From Antrihabitans auranticaus (GTDB lineage Bacteria; Actinomycetota; Actinomycetes; Mycobacteriales; Mycobacteriaceae), in NCBI RefSeq assembly GCF_016481275.1, contig NZ_JAEMNW010000002.1, positions 682,001-746,000 on the forward strand: a stretch of 64,000 nucleotides of DNA, given 5' to 3'. This document shows, piece after piece, positions 23,830 through 33,446 of the stretch (within the stretch, counting starts at the first letter, position 1; the number at the start of each line of letters is the position of its first letter). The notes under the pieces were generated by a model. The model was not told where the DNA came from. It was given only the letters and a program-made list of their open reading frames with translations, and did no database searches. The position numbers were made by a program, and so were the translations under genes.

Positions 23830-24981
23830 ATGTGGGCCGTACTGGTTGCCGGTGGAGTGTTCGTCGTCGTCTCGGGATTGCTGCCGGGCGCCGACGCGCG
23901 CGAGATTGCGCTCGATCGCGGCGCGCCTGTCATCGGCTTTCTGGTCGCGATCACAATTCTCGCCGAACTCGCCGACAGGGCAGGAGTCTTCGACGCCGCC
24001 GCGACGTGGTGTGCGCGTGTCGCCGCAGGGTCGACGGCTCGGCTCTTTCTGCTCATTGCCGTGCTTGCCACGGCGACGACAGCCGTGATGAGCCTCGATA
24101 CGACGGCGGTGTTGCTGACTCCCGTCGTGCTCGCGCTGGCGGCCCGCATCGGGGTTCGGCCGTTGCCGTTCGCGCTCCTGGTCGTTTGGTTGGCGAACAC
24201 GGGAAGCATGTTCCTGCCGATCTCGAATCTCACGAATCTGCTTGCCTTGCAACGTGAGCACGTGTCGACCTACGAATTCGTGGTGCGAATGGCGCTGCCC
24301 GCCACAGTCGCCGTGCTGGTCACTGTCGGGTACCTCTTCGTGCTGTTTCGCAAAGATCTGTCCGGTCGCTACGCGATTCCGGCCGCGGTTCGGGCGCCCG
24401 ACGGCTGGACATTCTGGGTGTGCGCCGCCGCGTGCGTCGGACTGGTTCCGCTGATTCTCCTGGGTGTGGCGCCCTGGCTCGCCGGCGCGTTGTGCGCAGT
24501 GGTGGCCACCGCCGTTTTCGCGGTTCGCGATCGGTCGGCGCTCGGCTGGTACCTGCTGCCGTGGCGCCTGATCGGGCTCACTACCGGGCTGTTCCTCGTC
24601 GTGATCACCATCGCCGAGCACGGTCTCACCGATTTGCTCGGGCACCTGATGGGCGATTCACCACTGCGTGCGGTCGTCGTCGCGGCGCTGTCGAGCAACG
24701 TCGTCAACAATCTGCCCGCGTACCTCGCAATGGAGCCGGCAATTCCGGTGGGTGACGGCACGCAGCACTTTGCTGTCCTGCTCGGCACGAACGCTGGTCC
24801 GCTCGTCGTGATCTGGGGCTCTCTTGCGACCCTGCTGTGGCGTGAGCGCTGCAAGGCGCGGGGTGTCGACATCTCGTGGCGGACGTTCGGCCTGGTCGGC
24901 CTCGGTGGTGTCCCGCTTGTCCTGGCGGCGTCGACCGTCGCTCTGCTGTTGACCGCTCAGCCGGGCGTGACCTCGACGTAG
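23830..24981 (+). CDS. ArsB/NhaD-like (IT superfamily) permease, 383 aa
   Basis: An integral membrane protein of about 11 helices from the ion transporter superfamily. The central helices carry MSLDTTAVLLTPVVLALA and the repeated SSNVVNNLPAYLAM, which match the duplicated ArsB-type pore motif (TxxxLTPL and SNxxNNLP). Arsenite, anions or Na/H exchange are all possible; no arsR or arsC lies nearby to favour arsenite. It starts 6 nt after the NUDIX gene and its last 25 nt overlap the convergent PPOX gene. Confidence 0.82.
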   Translation: MWAVLVAGGVFVVVSGLLPGADAREIALDRGAPVIGFLVAITILAELADRAGVFDAAATWCARVAAGSTARLFLLIAVLATATTAVMSLDTTAVLLTPVVLALAARIGVRPLPFALLVVWLANTGSMFLPISNLTNLLALQREHVSTYEFVVRMALPATVAVLVTVGYLFVLFRKDLSGRYAIPAAVRAPDGWTFWVCAAACVGLVPLILLGVAPWLAGALCAVVATAVFAVRDRSALGWYLLPWRLIGLTTGLFLVVITIAEHGLTDLLGHLMGDSPLRAVVVAALSSNVVNNLPAYLAMEPAIPVGDGTQHFAVLLGTNAGPLVVIWGSLATLLWRERCKARGVDISWRTFGLVGLGGVPLVLAASTVALLLTAQPGVTST

Positions 24982-25433
24982 ACCGCGGCTACCCCGAGGC
25001 CGCTGGTCACGCGATCGAAGATCGTGCGACCGCGACCGTAGTTCGCCGCGATTATCGCCTCGGCGCGTGCTGCGTCCTCGGGCGGAAGTACCCGCGCGGT
25101 GCCCTCCGCCGGCGGGCCGAGCGGTTTCCCGTTCTGCTTCGACGGTGCGATCCGCACGGCCGGATTGTTGCGCATCCGCGTGACCTTCGGGGACGCCTCC
25201 TCGGTGGTGAAGTAGAACCGGCCGTCGGTGTCCAGGCCGAACCACACAGGCGACGGGACCGGCTCGCCGCTCTTCTTGTAGGTCGTAAGCAGCGCGTACT
25301 TCTGACCGCGCAACGAGTCGAAGCCGGCGACAGGCTCTTGGCTTGCGGACTGCCACGCATCTTTGTGACGCGTGTGGTCGTAGACGAAGTCGGTGATGCG
25401 GGTAATTCGCGACTTTTGCGACTTTTGCGACAT
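24957..25433 (-). CDS. PPOX-class F420-dependent oxidoreductase-like protein, 158 aa
   Basis: A split-barrel flavin/F420-binding protein. RGQKYALLTTYKKSGEPVPSPVWFGLDTDGRFYFTTEEASPKVTRMRNNP is the typical PPOX N-terminal half (strands 1-4). The length matches the FDOR-B families abundant in F420-producing actinobacteria. The substrate is unknown. The start lies in a short repeated sequence encoding SQKSQKS. The 3' end overlaps the convergent permease gene by 25 nt. Confidence 0.82.
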   Translation of the reverse strand: MSQKSQKSRITRITDFVYDHTRHKDAWQSASQEPVAGFDSLRGQKYALLTTYKKSGEPVPSPVWFGLDTDGRFYFTTEEASPKVTRMRNNPAVRIAPSKQNGKPLGPPAEGTARVLPPEDAARAEAIIAANYGRGRTIFDRVTSGLGVAAVYVEVTPG

Positions 25434-25590
25434 AGAAGAACCCTAACCGGGTGGCAAGGCCAGCGAACAGTAACTGGATATCAGCCTGGCCTGCGCCCCC
25501 GACTAGGATTACCACGAGAGTTCAGTTCTTCGTGGCCGCACTCGGCCAGGATCACACTACGATCCTTCACCAACGACCCAGGAGTTTGCC

Positions 25591-26496
25591 GTGACTACCC
25601 CAGCTTCGACCCCGACTGCGACCGGTACCGCGCGAGTCAAGCGCGGAATGGCCGAAATGCTCAAGGGCGGGGTCATCATGGACGTCGTCACCGCCGATCA
25701 GGCGAAGATCGCCGAAGACTCCGGCGCTGTGGCTGTGATGGCGCTCGAGCGCGTTCCGGCCGACATTCGTGCGCAGGGCGGCGTCTCCCGTATGAGCGAT
25801 CCGGACATGATCGACAGCATCATCGAAGCCGTCAGCATTCCGGTCATGGCCAAGGCCCGCATCGGCCACTTCGTCGAGGCGCAGATTCTGCAGAGCCTCG
25901 GTGTCGACTACGTAGACGAGTCCGAAGTGCTGACCCCGGCCGACTACGCCAACCACATCGACAAGTGGAACTTCACGGTTCCGTTCGTGTGCGGTGCCAC
26001 CAACCTGGGCGAGGCGCTGCGGCGAATCACCGAGGGCGCGGCCATGATTCGTTCCAAGGGCGAGGCTGGAACCGGTGACGTGTCGAACGCCACGACGCAC
26101 ATGCGCAAGATTCGCGACGAGATCCGTCGGCTCAGCTCACTGCCCGAAGACGAGCTGTATGTCGCTGCGAAGGAGCTGCAGGCGCCGTACGACCTGGTCC
26201 GCGAGGTCGCCGAAGCGGGCAAGCTGCCCGTCGTGCTGTTCACCGCCGGTGGCATCGCCACCCCGGCCGATGCCGCGATGATGATGCAGCTGGGTGCGGA
26301 GGGTGTGTTCGTCGGATCAGGAATCTTCAAGTCCGGCAATCCCGCTGAGCGTGCGGCCGCGATTGTGAAGGCTACGACGTTCCACGACGATCCGGATGTT
26401 CTCGCGAAGGTTTCCCGCGGGCTCGGCGAGGCGATGGTCGGCATCAACGTCGAAGAACTTCCGGTCGACCACCGGCTTGCCGAACGCGGCTGGTAG
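25591..26496 (+). CDS. pdxS: pyridoxal 5'-phosphate synthase lyase subunit PdxS, 301 aa
   Basis: PdxS makes PLP from ribose 5-phosphate, glyceraldehyde 3-phosphate and ammonia. The (beta/alpha)8 barrel shows the catalytic lysine regions ([21 protein letters not shown] and VMAKARIGH) and the phosphate-binding [27 protein letters not shown]. Length is typical. GTG 25591 has AGGAG 6 nt upstream, and a TACGAT -10-like hexamer lies at 25558-25563. The glutaminase partner pdxT is two genes downstream, with tesB between them, the same order as in mycobacteria. No PdxR-type MocR regulator lies next to it. Confidence 0.96.
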   Translation: MTTPASTPTATGTARVKRGMAEMLKGGVIMDVVTADQAKIAEDSGAVAVMALERVPADIRAQGGVSRMSDPDMIDSIIEAVSIPVMAKARIGHFVEAQILQSLGVDYVDESEVLTPADYANHIDKWNFTVPFVCGATNLGEALRRITEGAAMIRSKGEAGTGDVSNATTHMRKIRDEIRRLSSLPEDELYVAAKELQAPYDLVREVAEAGKLPVVLFTAGGIATPADAAMMMQLGAEGVFVGSGIFKSGNPAERAAAIVKATTFHDDPDVLAKVSRGLGEAMVGINVEELPVDHRLAERGW

Positions 26497-26537
26497 ATCG
26501 CTCGCTGTTAGCCTGAGCCGTCGAAAGGGGACAGGCG

Positions 26538-27356
26538 ATGGCAACCATCGAGCAGGCGCTTCTCATCGAGCGGCTCGAGAAAGACATCTTCCGGGGGGCG
26601 TCGACCGAGACGCAGCTCGAGCGCACGTTCGGTGGCCAGGTTGCCGGTCAGGCGCTGGTTTCGGCCGTGCGAACGGTCGATCCGGAATTCAAGGTCCACT
26701 CGTTGCACGGGTATTTCCTGCGTCCGGGCAATCCCTTCGCGCCGACCGTCTACCTCGTCGACCGCATCCGGGACGGCCGGTCGTTCGTCACGCGCCGTGT
26801 CACCGGTGTGCAGGACGGCAAGGCGATCTTCACGATGTCCGCGTCTTTTCACACCGAGGACGCGGGCATCGAACATCAGGACACGATGCCCGATGTGCCT
26901 GCGCCCGAGGACATTCCCGATCCCGAGTCGGTACTCACCCCCGAACGGCAGTGGTTGCTGCGCGAGTGGGGGCACTACGACATCCGTGTGCTGCCCGACG
27001 ATCTCGTGGTGCGGCGGCCGGGTTCGGCGTCGCAGCAACAGGTGTGGTTCCGGTATCGCGAGCGGTTGCCCGATGATGCGGTCATCCACGTGTGCACGCT
27101 CGCGTACATGAGCGACATGACGCTTCTGGGATCCTCCAAGGTGATTCATCCCGATGAGCCGACCCAGACGGCGTCCCTGGACCATGCGATGTGGTTCCTG
27201 CGGCCGTTCCGCGCCGACGAATGGCTGCTCTACGACCAGACCTCGCCTTCGGCGGGATTCGGGCGCGCGCTGACGCAGGGGCGAATCTTCGACCGTGCCG
27301 GAAACATGGTTGCCGCGGTTGTGCAGGAAGGTCTGACCCGCAGGCTGCGCGACTGA
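26538..27356 (+). CDS. tesB: acyl-CoA thioesterase II, 272 aa
   Basis: A double hot-dog thioesterase of the TesB family. The first hot dog has [15 protein letters not shown] and [10 protein letters not shown]; the second has the catalytic Asp region [20 protein letters not shown] and ends [21 protein letters not shown]. It hydrolyses medium- and long-chain acyl-CoA in the cytoplasm. Ribosome site AAAGGGGA sits 7 nt before the ATG. It lies between pdxS and pdxT, an order conserved in the mycolata, but no biochemical link to PLP synthesis is known. Confidence 0.93.
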   Translation: MATIEQALLIERLEKDIFRGASTETQLERTFGGQVAGQALVSAVRTVDPEFKVHSLHGYFLRPGNPFAPTVYLVDRIRDGRSFVTRRVTGVQDGKAIFTMSASFHTEDAGIEHQDTMPDVPAPEDIPDPESVLTPERQWLLREWGHYDIRVLPDDLVVRRPGSASQQQVWFRYRERLPDDAVIHVCTLAYMSDMTLLGSSKVIHPDEPTQTASLDHAMWFLRPFRADEWLLYDQTSPSAGFGRALTQGRIFDRAGNMVAAVVQEGLTRRLRD

Positions 27357-27401
27357 CCTTGTTACCGGAACAGTCCACCGGACGGCGATTCCCGCTTCTC
27401 G

Positions 27402-27407
27402 TATGCT
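27402..27407 (+). promoter_or_regulatory. -10 element TATGCT before pdxT
   Basis: TATGCT ends 7 nt before GTG 27415. The predicted transcript therefore starts at or one base before the start codon, and no Shine-Dalgarno sequence is present. The -35 is not recognisable. Confidence 0.45.
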
Positions 27408-27414
27408 CGGCGAC

Positions 27415-28017
27415 GTGAATCAGCCGACGATTGGTGTCCTTGCGCTACAGGGTGACGTGCGTGAACATTTCTCCGCGCTCGCCGAATGCGGTGCGAAACC
27501 GGTTGGCGTGCGGCGTGTATCGGAGTTCGATGCCATCGACGGACTCGTCATTCCGGGCGGTGAGTCGACCGCCATCAGCAGGCTGCTAACCGTCTTCGAT
27601 CTCTTGGAACCACTGCGCAAGCGGCTACGCGACGGTCTGCCTGCGTTCGGCTCCTGCGCGGGGATGATCATGCTGGCCTCCGAGGTCCTCGATACCCGGC
27701 CCGACGCAGAGCACCTCGACGGCATCGATATGACTGTGCGGCGAAATGCATTCGGGCGGCAGGTCGATTCGTTCGAGACCGACCTCGACTTCGCAGGCAT
27801 AGAAGGCGGTCCGATGCGCGCGGTGTTCATCCGGGCGCCCTGGGTGGAGCGGGCGGGGAGCGGGGTCGAAGTCTTGGCGACGGTGCCGCACGGCCCGGCG
27901 GCGGGCCGCATCGTCGCAGTCCGGCAACGCAGTGTTCTTGCGACCTCGTTTCACCCCGAAGTGACCGGTGATTTGCGAGTGCACAAACTGTTTACCGACA
28001 TCGTCCGAAAAGGCTGA
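27415..28017 (+). CDS. pdxT: pyridoxal 5'-phosphate synthase glutaminase subunit PdxT, 200 aa
   Basis: A class I glutamine amidotransferase that supplies ammonia to PdxS. The catalytic Cys lies in [11 protein letters not shown], the His-Glu pair in SFHPEV, and the PdxT-specific IPGGEST motif is present. GTG 27415 gives the family N-terminus [18 protein letters not shown] 27403 in the same frame overlaps the TATGCT promoter element and is less likely. The gene has its own probable promoter and is not tightly coupled to tesB (58-nt gap). Confidence 0.95.
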   Translation: MNQPTIGVLALQGDVREHFSALAECGAKPVGVRRVSEFDAIDGLVIPGGESTAISRLLTVFDLLEPLRKRLRDGLPAFGSCAGMIMLASEVLDTRPDAEHLDGIDMTVRRNAFGRQVDSFETDLDFAGIEGGPMRAVFIRAPWVERAGSGVEVLATVPHGPAAGRIVAVRQRSVLATSFHPEVTGDLRVHKLFTDIVRKG

Positions 28018-28095
28018 TCGCCGCGGCGCGTAAACTGGTCGAGTTGTCAATCGAGGAATCGATCCGACGGAAGTACGGAAGTAAGGACGTAACGC

Positions 28096-28848
28096 ATGAG
28101 CGGCCATTCCAAATGGGCCACCACCAAGCACAAGAAGGCCGTTATCGACGCTCGGCGCGGTAAGGCCTTCGCGAAGCTGATCAAGAACATCGAGGTGGCG
28201 GCGCGTACGGGTGGCGGCGATCCGACGGGCAACCCGACGCTCTACGACGCGATCCAGAAGGCGAAGAAGACTTCCGTCCCGAACGACAACATCGAGCGGG
28301 CTCGCAAGCGCGGCGCAGGTGAAGAAGCCGGCGGCGCCGACTGGCAGACGATCATGTACGAGGGCTACGGCCCCAACGGTGTCGCCGTGCTGATCGAATG
28401 CCTCACCGACAACCGCAACCGCGCTGCCGGGGAGGTGCGCGTGGCGATGACCCGCAACGGCGGCAACATGGCCGACCCAGGTTCGGTCGCCTATCTGTTC
28501 GCCCGCAAGGGTGTCGTGGTCCTCGACAAGAACGACCTCACCGAAGACGACGTGCTGACGGCAGTGCTCGAAGCCGGGGCAGAAGACGTCAACGATCTCG
28601 GTGAATCATTCGAGGTCGTCAGCGAGCCGACCGACCTGGTCGCTGTCCGCAGTGCTCTCCAGGAAGCCGGAATCGACTACGACTCGGCCGAGGCGAGCTT
28701 CCAGGCTTCGGTCAGCGTGCCGGTCGACGCCGACGGCGCCCGCAAGGTGTTCAAGCTGATCGACGCCCTCGAGGACTGTGACGACGTCCAGAACGTCTAC
28801 ACGAACGTCGACGTCTCCGACGACGTTCTGGCCGAGCTCGACGCGTAG
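28096..28848 (+). CDS. YebC/PmpR-family regulatory protein, 250 aa
   Basis: The N-terminus [36 protein letters not shown] is diagnostic, and all three YebC domains are present. Family members have been described as transcriptional regulators and, more recently for YebC2-type proteins, as helpers of ribosomes at difficult sequences. Position before ruvC is widely conserved. A TAAACT -10-like hexamer at 28031-28036 precedes a leader of about 50 nt, and AAGGA lies 9 nt before the ATG. Confidence 0.95.
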   Translation: MSGHSKWATTKHKKAVIDARRGKAFAKLIKNIEVAARTGGGDPTGNPTLYDAIQKAKKTSVPNDNIERARKRGAGEEAGGADWQTIMYEGYGPNGVAVLIECLTDNRNRAAGEVRVAMTRNGGNMADPGSVAYLFARKGVVVLDKNDLTEDDVLTAVLEAGAEDVNDLGESFEVVSEPTDLVAVRSALQEAGIDYDSAEASFQASVSVPVDADGARKVFKLIDALEDCDDVQNVYTNVDVSDDVLAELDA

Positions 28849-28892
28849 CGGCTTCGGCCGTGTCGTAGCCGTACTTTGTCACCACCTCCCGC

Positions 28893-28915
28893 TAAGCTCT
28901 CGAACAGCTGTTCGT
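28893..28915 (+). promoter_or_regulatory. LexA (SOS) box and -10 element before ruvC
   Basis: TCGAAC-AGCT-GTTCGT at 28900-28915 matches the mycobacterial SOS box TCGAAC-N4-GTTCGA at 11 of 12 arm positions. It lies directly downstream of a TAAGCT hexamer (28893-28898), where LexA would block transcription. LexA control of ruvCAB is established in mycobacteria. Confidence 0.82.
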
Positions 28916-28931
28916 AGCGAAGGGAGCGCGG

Positions 28932-29504
28932 GTGCGCGTGATGGGTGTGGACCCAGGGCTCACGCGGTGTGGGCTGAGTTTGATCGAAAGCGGCAAAGGT
29001 CGCGAAGTGACGGCGCTCGACGTCGACGTCGTCCGCACACCCGCGGATATGGACCTGGCGCGGCGCCTGCTGCTGATTGCCGACGCCGCCGAGTATTGGA
29101 TGGACACCCACAAGCCGAACGCTGTGGCAATCGAGCGCGTGTTTTCGCAGCTCAACGTGCGAACCGCGATGGGTACCGCGCAGGCGGGCGGCGTGATTGC
29201 GCTTGCTGCGGCGCGGCGGGACATTCCGGTGACGTTTCACACGCCGAGCCAGGTGAAGTCCTCGGTGACCGGAAACGGCGCGGCCGACAAGAACCAGGTC
29301 ACCGCGATGGTGACCCGTATTCTCGGGCTGCAGACGAAACCGACTCCCGCTGACGCCGCCGATGCGCTGGCACTGGCGATCTGCCATTGCTGGCGGGCGC
29401 CGATGCTGGAGCGCATGGCAGCAGCGGAAGCTGCTGCGGCAGAACAGAAACGACGGTACGGGGCGCGGCTCGCGCAGGTCCGCAAGGAGGCGAAAGTCAA
29501 ATGA
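28932..29504 (+). CDS. ruvC: Holliday junction endonuclease RuvC, 190 aa
   Basis: RuvC cuts Holliday junctions symmetrically. The first catalytic Asp is in [11 protein letters not shown], Glu in [10 protein letters not shown], and the two C-terminal Asp in [12 protein letters not shown]. Length is normal with a basic C-terminal tail. GTG 28932 follows a GAAGGGAG ribosome site. A LexA box lies just upstream. Its stop overlaps ruvA by ATGA, so ruvC-ruvA-ruvB form one coupled SOS operon. Confidence 0.96.
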   Translation: MRVMGVDPGLTRCGLSLIESGKGREVTALDVDVVRTPADMDLARRLLLIADAAEYWMDTHKPNAVAIERVFSQLNVRTAMGTAQAGGVIALAAARRDIPVTFHTPSQVKSSVTGNGAADKNQVTAMVTRILGLQTKPTPADAADALALAICHCWRAPMLERMAAAEAAAAEQKRRYGARLAQVRKEAKVK

Positions 29505-30100
29505 TCGCATCGATTCGCGGCGAGGTGCTCGAGATCGCGCTCGACCATTGCGTCATCGAGGCCGCCGGTGTCGGCTACCGGCTCAACGCCACACCGGCCA
29601 CGCTCGGGACCTTGCACCGCGGCGACGAAGCGCGACTCGTCACGGCGATGATCGTCCGCGAGGACTCGATGACGCTCTTCGGGTTCGCGGATACCGAGTC
29701 GCGGGACTTGTTCGGGCTGTTGCAGACGGTGTCGGGTGTCGGGCCACGTCTGGCGATGGCGGTGCTCGCGGTCCTCGAACCCGAGGCGCTGAGGAAAGCG
29801 CTCGCGGAAGGCAACCACACGGCGTTGATGCGGGTACCCGGGATCGGCAAGCGCGGCGCCGAGCGGCTGGTCGTCGAACTGCGCGACAAAGTGGAAGCTG
29901 TTCCGGTGCAGGCACATCCGGACGCGCCGGTGCCTGTCGTCGGGCCGGTGCGCGATCACATCGTCGAGGCGCTCACCGGACTCGGCTTTCCCGCCAAGCA
30001 GGCCGAGCAGGCGACCGATACTGTTCTCTCCGAAGAACCCGATGCGACGACGTCGTCCGCACTGCGCTCGGCACTCGCACTGTTGGGTAGGAAACGGTGA
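29501..30100 (+). CDS. ruvA: Holliday junction DNA helicase subunit RuvA, 199 aa
   Basis: RuvA binds the four-way junction as a tetramer and loads RuvB. The N-terminal OB-fold ([12 protein letters not shown]) is followed by two helix-hairpin-helix motifs, [14 protein letters not shown] and [17 protein letters not shown], and a C-terminal domain ([17 protein letters not shown]) that contacts RuvB. The start overlaps ruvC and the stop overlaps ruvB by four bases each. Confidence 0.96.
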   Translation: MIASIRGEVLEIALDHCVIEAAGVGYRLNATPATLGTLHRGDEARLVTAMIVREDSMTLFGFADTESRDLFGLLQTVSGVGPRLAMAVLAVLEPEALRKALAEGNHTALMRVPGIGKRGAERLVVELRDKVEAVPVQAHPDAPVPVVGPVRDHIVEALTGLGFPAKQAEQATDTVLSEEPDATTSSALRSALALLGRKR

Positions 30101-31164
30101 GTGTGGACCACGAATCACAAGTGACACCAACATTTTTGACGTCGGACGCCGACGTCGAAGTCAGCCTGCGACCGAAGTCGCTCGACGATTTCATCGGTCA
30201 GCCCCGCGTACGCGAGCAACTGCAACTCGTGCTCCACGGTGCCAAGATGCGTGGCGGCACTCCCGATCACATACTGCTGTCCGGTCCACCCGGGCTCGGT
30301 AAGACCAGCATGGCGATGATCATCGCTGCCGAACTCGGATCGTCCCTTCGCCTGACCTCCGGACCGGCGTTGGAGCGCGCCGGCGACCTCGCCGCGATGC
30401 TCAGCAATCTCGTCGAGGGCGATGTGCTGTTCATCGACGAGATTCACCGCATCGCGCGGCCCGCCGAGGAAATGCTCTACCTCGCCATGGAGGACTTCAG
30501 AGTCGACGTCGTCGTCGGCAAGGGGCCCGGAGCGACGTCGATTCCGCTGGAGGTTGCACCGTTTACGCTGGTCGGGGCCACGACGCGCTCCGGGGCGCTC
30601 ACCGGTCCACTACGGGACCGGTTCGGCTTCACCGCCCACATGGACTTCTACGAGCCTGCCGAGTTGGAGCTGATCCTTGCGCGCTCGGCCAGAATTCTCG
30701 GCGTTGCATTGCGTGACGACGCTGCCGCCGAGATCGCGGGCCGGTCGCGCGGTACGCCGCGTATCGCCAACCGCCTTCTTCGGCGTGTCCGTGACTATGC
30801 GGAGGTTCGCGTCGACGGTGTCATCACACGGGACACGGCGAGGGCCGCGCTCACGGTGTACGACGTGGACCGACTCGGTCTCGACAGGCTGGACCGCTCG
30901 GTGCTCAGCGCGCTGATCCGCAGTTTCGGCGGCGGACCGGTCGGTGTGTCGACGCTCGCCGTAGCGGTGGGGGAGGAACCGGCGACTGTCGAAGAGGTTT
31001 GCGAACCGTTTCTCGTTCGTGCGGGCATGATTGCGCGCACGCCGCGTGGCCGTGTTGCGACCGCCACAGCCTGGGAGCATCTGGGCCTCGTCCCGCCGCC
31101 GGACCTGGCCATCGGCGGTATCGAAGTGCGTGCGAGCGAGCCCCAACTGGACCTGTTCGAGTAG
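30097..31164 (+). CDS. ruvB: Holliday junction DNA helicase RuvB, 355 aa
   Basis: A hexameric AAA+ motor for branch migration. Walker A is GPPGLGKTS, Walker B LFIDEIHR, and the N-terminal [19 protein letters not shown] is typical. The C-terminal winged helix ([17 protein letters not shown]) binds DNA. GTG 30097 overlaps the ruvA stop. A 113-bp gap without a clear terminator separates it from yajC. Confidence 0.97.
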   Translation: MSVDHESQVTPTFLTSDADVEVSLRPKSLDDFIGQPRVREQLQLVLHGAKMRGGTPDHILLSGPPGLGKTSMAMIIAAELGSSLRLTSGPALERAGDLAAMLSNLVEGDVLFIDEIHRIARPAEEMLYLAMEDFRVDVVVGKGPGATSIPLEVAPFTLVGATTRSGALTGPLRDRFGFTAHMDFYEPAELELILARSARILGVALRDDAAAEIAGRSRGTPRIANRLLRRVRDYAEVRVDGVITRDTARAALTVYDVDRLGLDRLDRSVLSALIRSFGGGPVGVSTLAVAVGEEPATVEEVCEPFLVRAGMIARTPRGRVATATAWEHLGLVPPPDLAIGGIEVRASEPQLDLFE

Positions 31165-31277
31165 GTCTGCACGGGCGCGACGAAACGATCTTCACCTGTT
31201 AGTGGCAGACTGGTGTACCGCCGTGGGTCCAACTTGGCCCCCGCATCGCTTCTACCTGCTGAGGACTGACTGCCACG

Positions 31278-31628
31278 ATGGAAAACCTGCTCTTTCCCCT
31301 TCTGCTCGTCGCCCTGCTCGTGCCGATGTTCCTCGCGATGCGGCGGCAGAAGAAAGAGATGCAGAGCACCGCGCAAATGCAGACTCTGCTCCAGGTCGGC
31401 GACCGCGTGATGATGTCGAGCGGAATTCAGGGAATCGTTGTGGAGCTCGACGACGAAACCGTCGATCTCGAGATCGCAGTCGACGTGATCACGACCTGGT
31501 CGCGTGCCGCGGTCAAGGAGGTCGTCAAGGAGGACGTCGACGTCCAGGACGAGGTCGTTGCCGACGACGCCACGCCGGCGGTCGAGGAGTCGGCGTCGGA
31601 CACAGAACGCCGCCTGAACAAAGACTGA
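31278..31628 (+). CDS. yajC: preprotein translocase subunit YajC, 116 aa
   Basis: One N-terminal transmembrane helix (NLLFPLLLVALLVPMFLAM) is followed by RRQKKEMQSTAQMQTLLQVGDRVMMSSGIQGIVVELDDE, the standard YajC pattern, and an acidic C-terminal tail. YajC associates with SecD-SecF in the accessory complex that aids SecYEG export. secD starts 91 nt later. Confidence 0.93.
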   Translation: MENLLFPLLLVALLVPMFLAMRRQKKEMQSTAQMQTLLQVGDRVMMSSGIQGIVVELDDETVDLEIAVDVITTWSRAAVKEVVKEDVDVQDEVVADDATPAVEESASDTERRLNKD

Positions 31629-31719
31629 CAGCTGGTTTTCGTCCGCGCGGCAGCAAACCCTGTGCCGTGCGGTCCACCAACGCGACCAATACCGCATGTA
31701 CTGAGGAGATAAACGGACC

Positions 31720-33444
31720 GTGTCACCTTCCCAAGGATCGGTGCGTTCAGGGCGCTTGCTGGCCGTCTTTGCGGTGCTTGTGGGTGTTGTGTACGCGTTG
31801 GTCTTCTTCACCGGAGACGGCTCACCCACTCCCAAGCTCGGCATCGACCTACAGGGCGGCACCCGAGTCACACTGACCGCGCGCACCCCCGACGGCGGCG
31901 CACCGAGCCAGGATTCGTTGAAGCAGGCCCAGCAGATCATCGAGACCCGCGTCAACGGCCTCGGCGTCTCGGGGTCGGAAGTGCTGATCGACGGCGACAA
32001 CCTCATCATCACGGTCCCGGGCGACGACAGCTCCCAGGCAAGGTCGCTCGGCCAGACGGCACGGCTGTACATCCGCCCGGTGCTGCAAGCTGCGGGACCG
32101 TCGCAGCCCGCGACCGAGCAGCCACAGCAACCCGCGACCACCGGTAACCCTGCGCCCGCGACCGAGCAGCCGCCCGCTCAGGAGCCTGCGCAACCGCAGT
32201 CGCGAATTTTCCCGGTCGAGGAGCCGACCGGTCCGGAGCCGACGCCGACAGGCGATCAGCCTGCGCCTTCGACAGCTCCGACCCCCGCTGCGCCGACCAC
32301 CCCGGCCGATTCGGACGAGCTGACGGGTCCCGATCAGATCGCCAAGGAGATCGAAGCTGCCAAGCAGCAGCGACAGAGCGACGATCCCGCGGTCCAGGAG
32401 AAGGCACTCGCGGAGCTCGATTGCAGTAAGCCCGATCCGCTGCAGGGCAACGACGATCCGGCCAAGTCGCTCGTGGCGTGCGGCGAAGACGGCGGAAAGT
32501 ACCTGCTGGCGCCGAGCATCATCGACGGCCAGGAGATCGACGACGCTGCGTCGCGGTTCGACCAGAACCAGGCCAAGAACGTCGTCACGCTCGACTTCAA
32601 CTCGACTGCGAGCGAGACCTGGGCGACGTTCACCCGCGAGAACATCAACAAGCAAGCAGCGTTCGTGCTCGACTCGAAGGTCGTCAGCGCGCCCGTGATT
32701 CGAAGCGCAACCCCGGCAGGTAGTTCGACCGAGATTTCGGGCGATTTCTCCGCGGCCGGCGCAAAGAGCCTCGCGAACACCCTCAAGTACGGATCGCTGC
32801 CGCTCTCGTTCTCGTCGTCCGAAGCCGAGACCGTGTCTGCGTCGCTCGGCCTCGCGTCGCTGAAGGCGGGCCTGCTCGCGGGTGCGATCGGCCTGCTCGC
32901 GGTGCTGATCTACTGCCTGGTCTACTACCGCATGCTCGGCCTGCTGACGGCGTTGTCGCTGGTGCTGTCGGGCGTCATGGTCTATGGCCTGCTCGTGCTG
33001 CTCGGCCGCTGGATCGGGTTCACGCTCGACCTCGCCGGCATCGCCGGTTTGATCATCGGTATCGGCATGACCGCCGACTCGTTCGTCGTCTTCTTCGAAC
33101 GAATAAAGGACGAAATGCGTGAGGGCCGAAGTTTCCGGTCCGCTGTGCCGCGCGGTTGGGCACGCGCAAAGCGCACGATTCTGTCCGGCAACGCGGTCAG
33201 CTTCATCGCGGCCGCCGTGCTGTACGTCCTTGCCGTCGGCCAGGTCCGCGGTTTCGCCTTCACTCTCGGCCTGACCACGATCCTCGACGTCGCGGTCGTC
33301 TTCCTCGTCACGTGGCCGTTGGTGTCGATGGCATCGCGGTCGACATTCTGGTCGAAGCCGAGCATCAACGGCCTCGGAGCTGTGCAGCAGGTTGCGAAGG
33401 AACGTAGAGCCCTCGCCGCCGGCACCAGCGCAAAGGAGCTCTGA
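31720..33444 (+). CDS. secD: protein translocase subunit SecD, 574 aa
   Basis: An RND-fold membrane protein that with SecF uses the proton-motive force to help complete protein export. TM1 is near residues 12-30; [10 protein letters not shown] is the conserved D1 motif; five clustered helices follow from about residue 385, with [20 protein letters not shown] as the D-E signature. A Pro/Ala/Gln/Thr-rich stretch of about 75 residues (125-200) is inserted in the periplasmic region, as in other mycolata but of variable length. GTG 31720 overall fits the family start. Confidence 0.95.
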   Translation: MSPSQGSVRSGRLLAVFAVLVGVVYALVFFTGDGSPTPKLGIDLQGGTRVTLTARTPDGGAPSQDSLKQAQQIIETRVNGLGVSGSEVLIDGDNLIITVPGDDSSQARSLGQTARLYIRPVLQAAGPSQPATEQPQQPATTGNPAPATEQPPAQEPAQPQSRIFPVEEPTGPEPTPTGDQPAPSTAPTPAAPTTPADSDELTGPDQIAKEIEAAKQQRQSDDPAVQEKALAELDCSKPDPLQGNDDPAKSLVACGEDGGKYLLAPSIIDGQEIDDAASRFDQNQAKNVVTLDFNSTASETWATFTRENINKQAAFVLDSKVVSAPVIRSATPAGSSTEISGDFSAAGAKSLANTLKYGSLPLSFSSSEAETVSASLGLASLKAGLLAGAIGLLAVLIYCLVYYRMLGLLTALSLVLSGVMVYGLLVLLGRWIGFTLDLAGIAGLIIGIGMTADSFVVFFERIKDEMREGRSFRSAVPRGWARAKRTILSGNAVSFIAAAVLYVLAVGQVRGFAFTLGLTTILDVAVVFLVTWPLVSMASRSTFWSKPSINGLGAVQQVAKERRALAAGTSAKEL

Positions 33445-33446
33445 CC

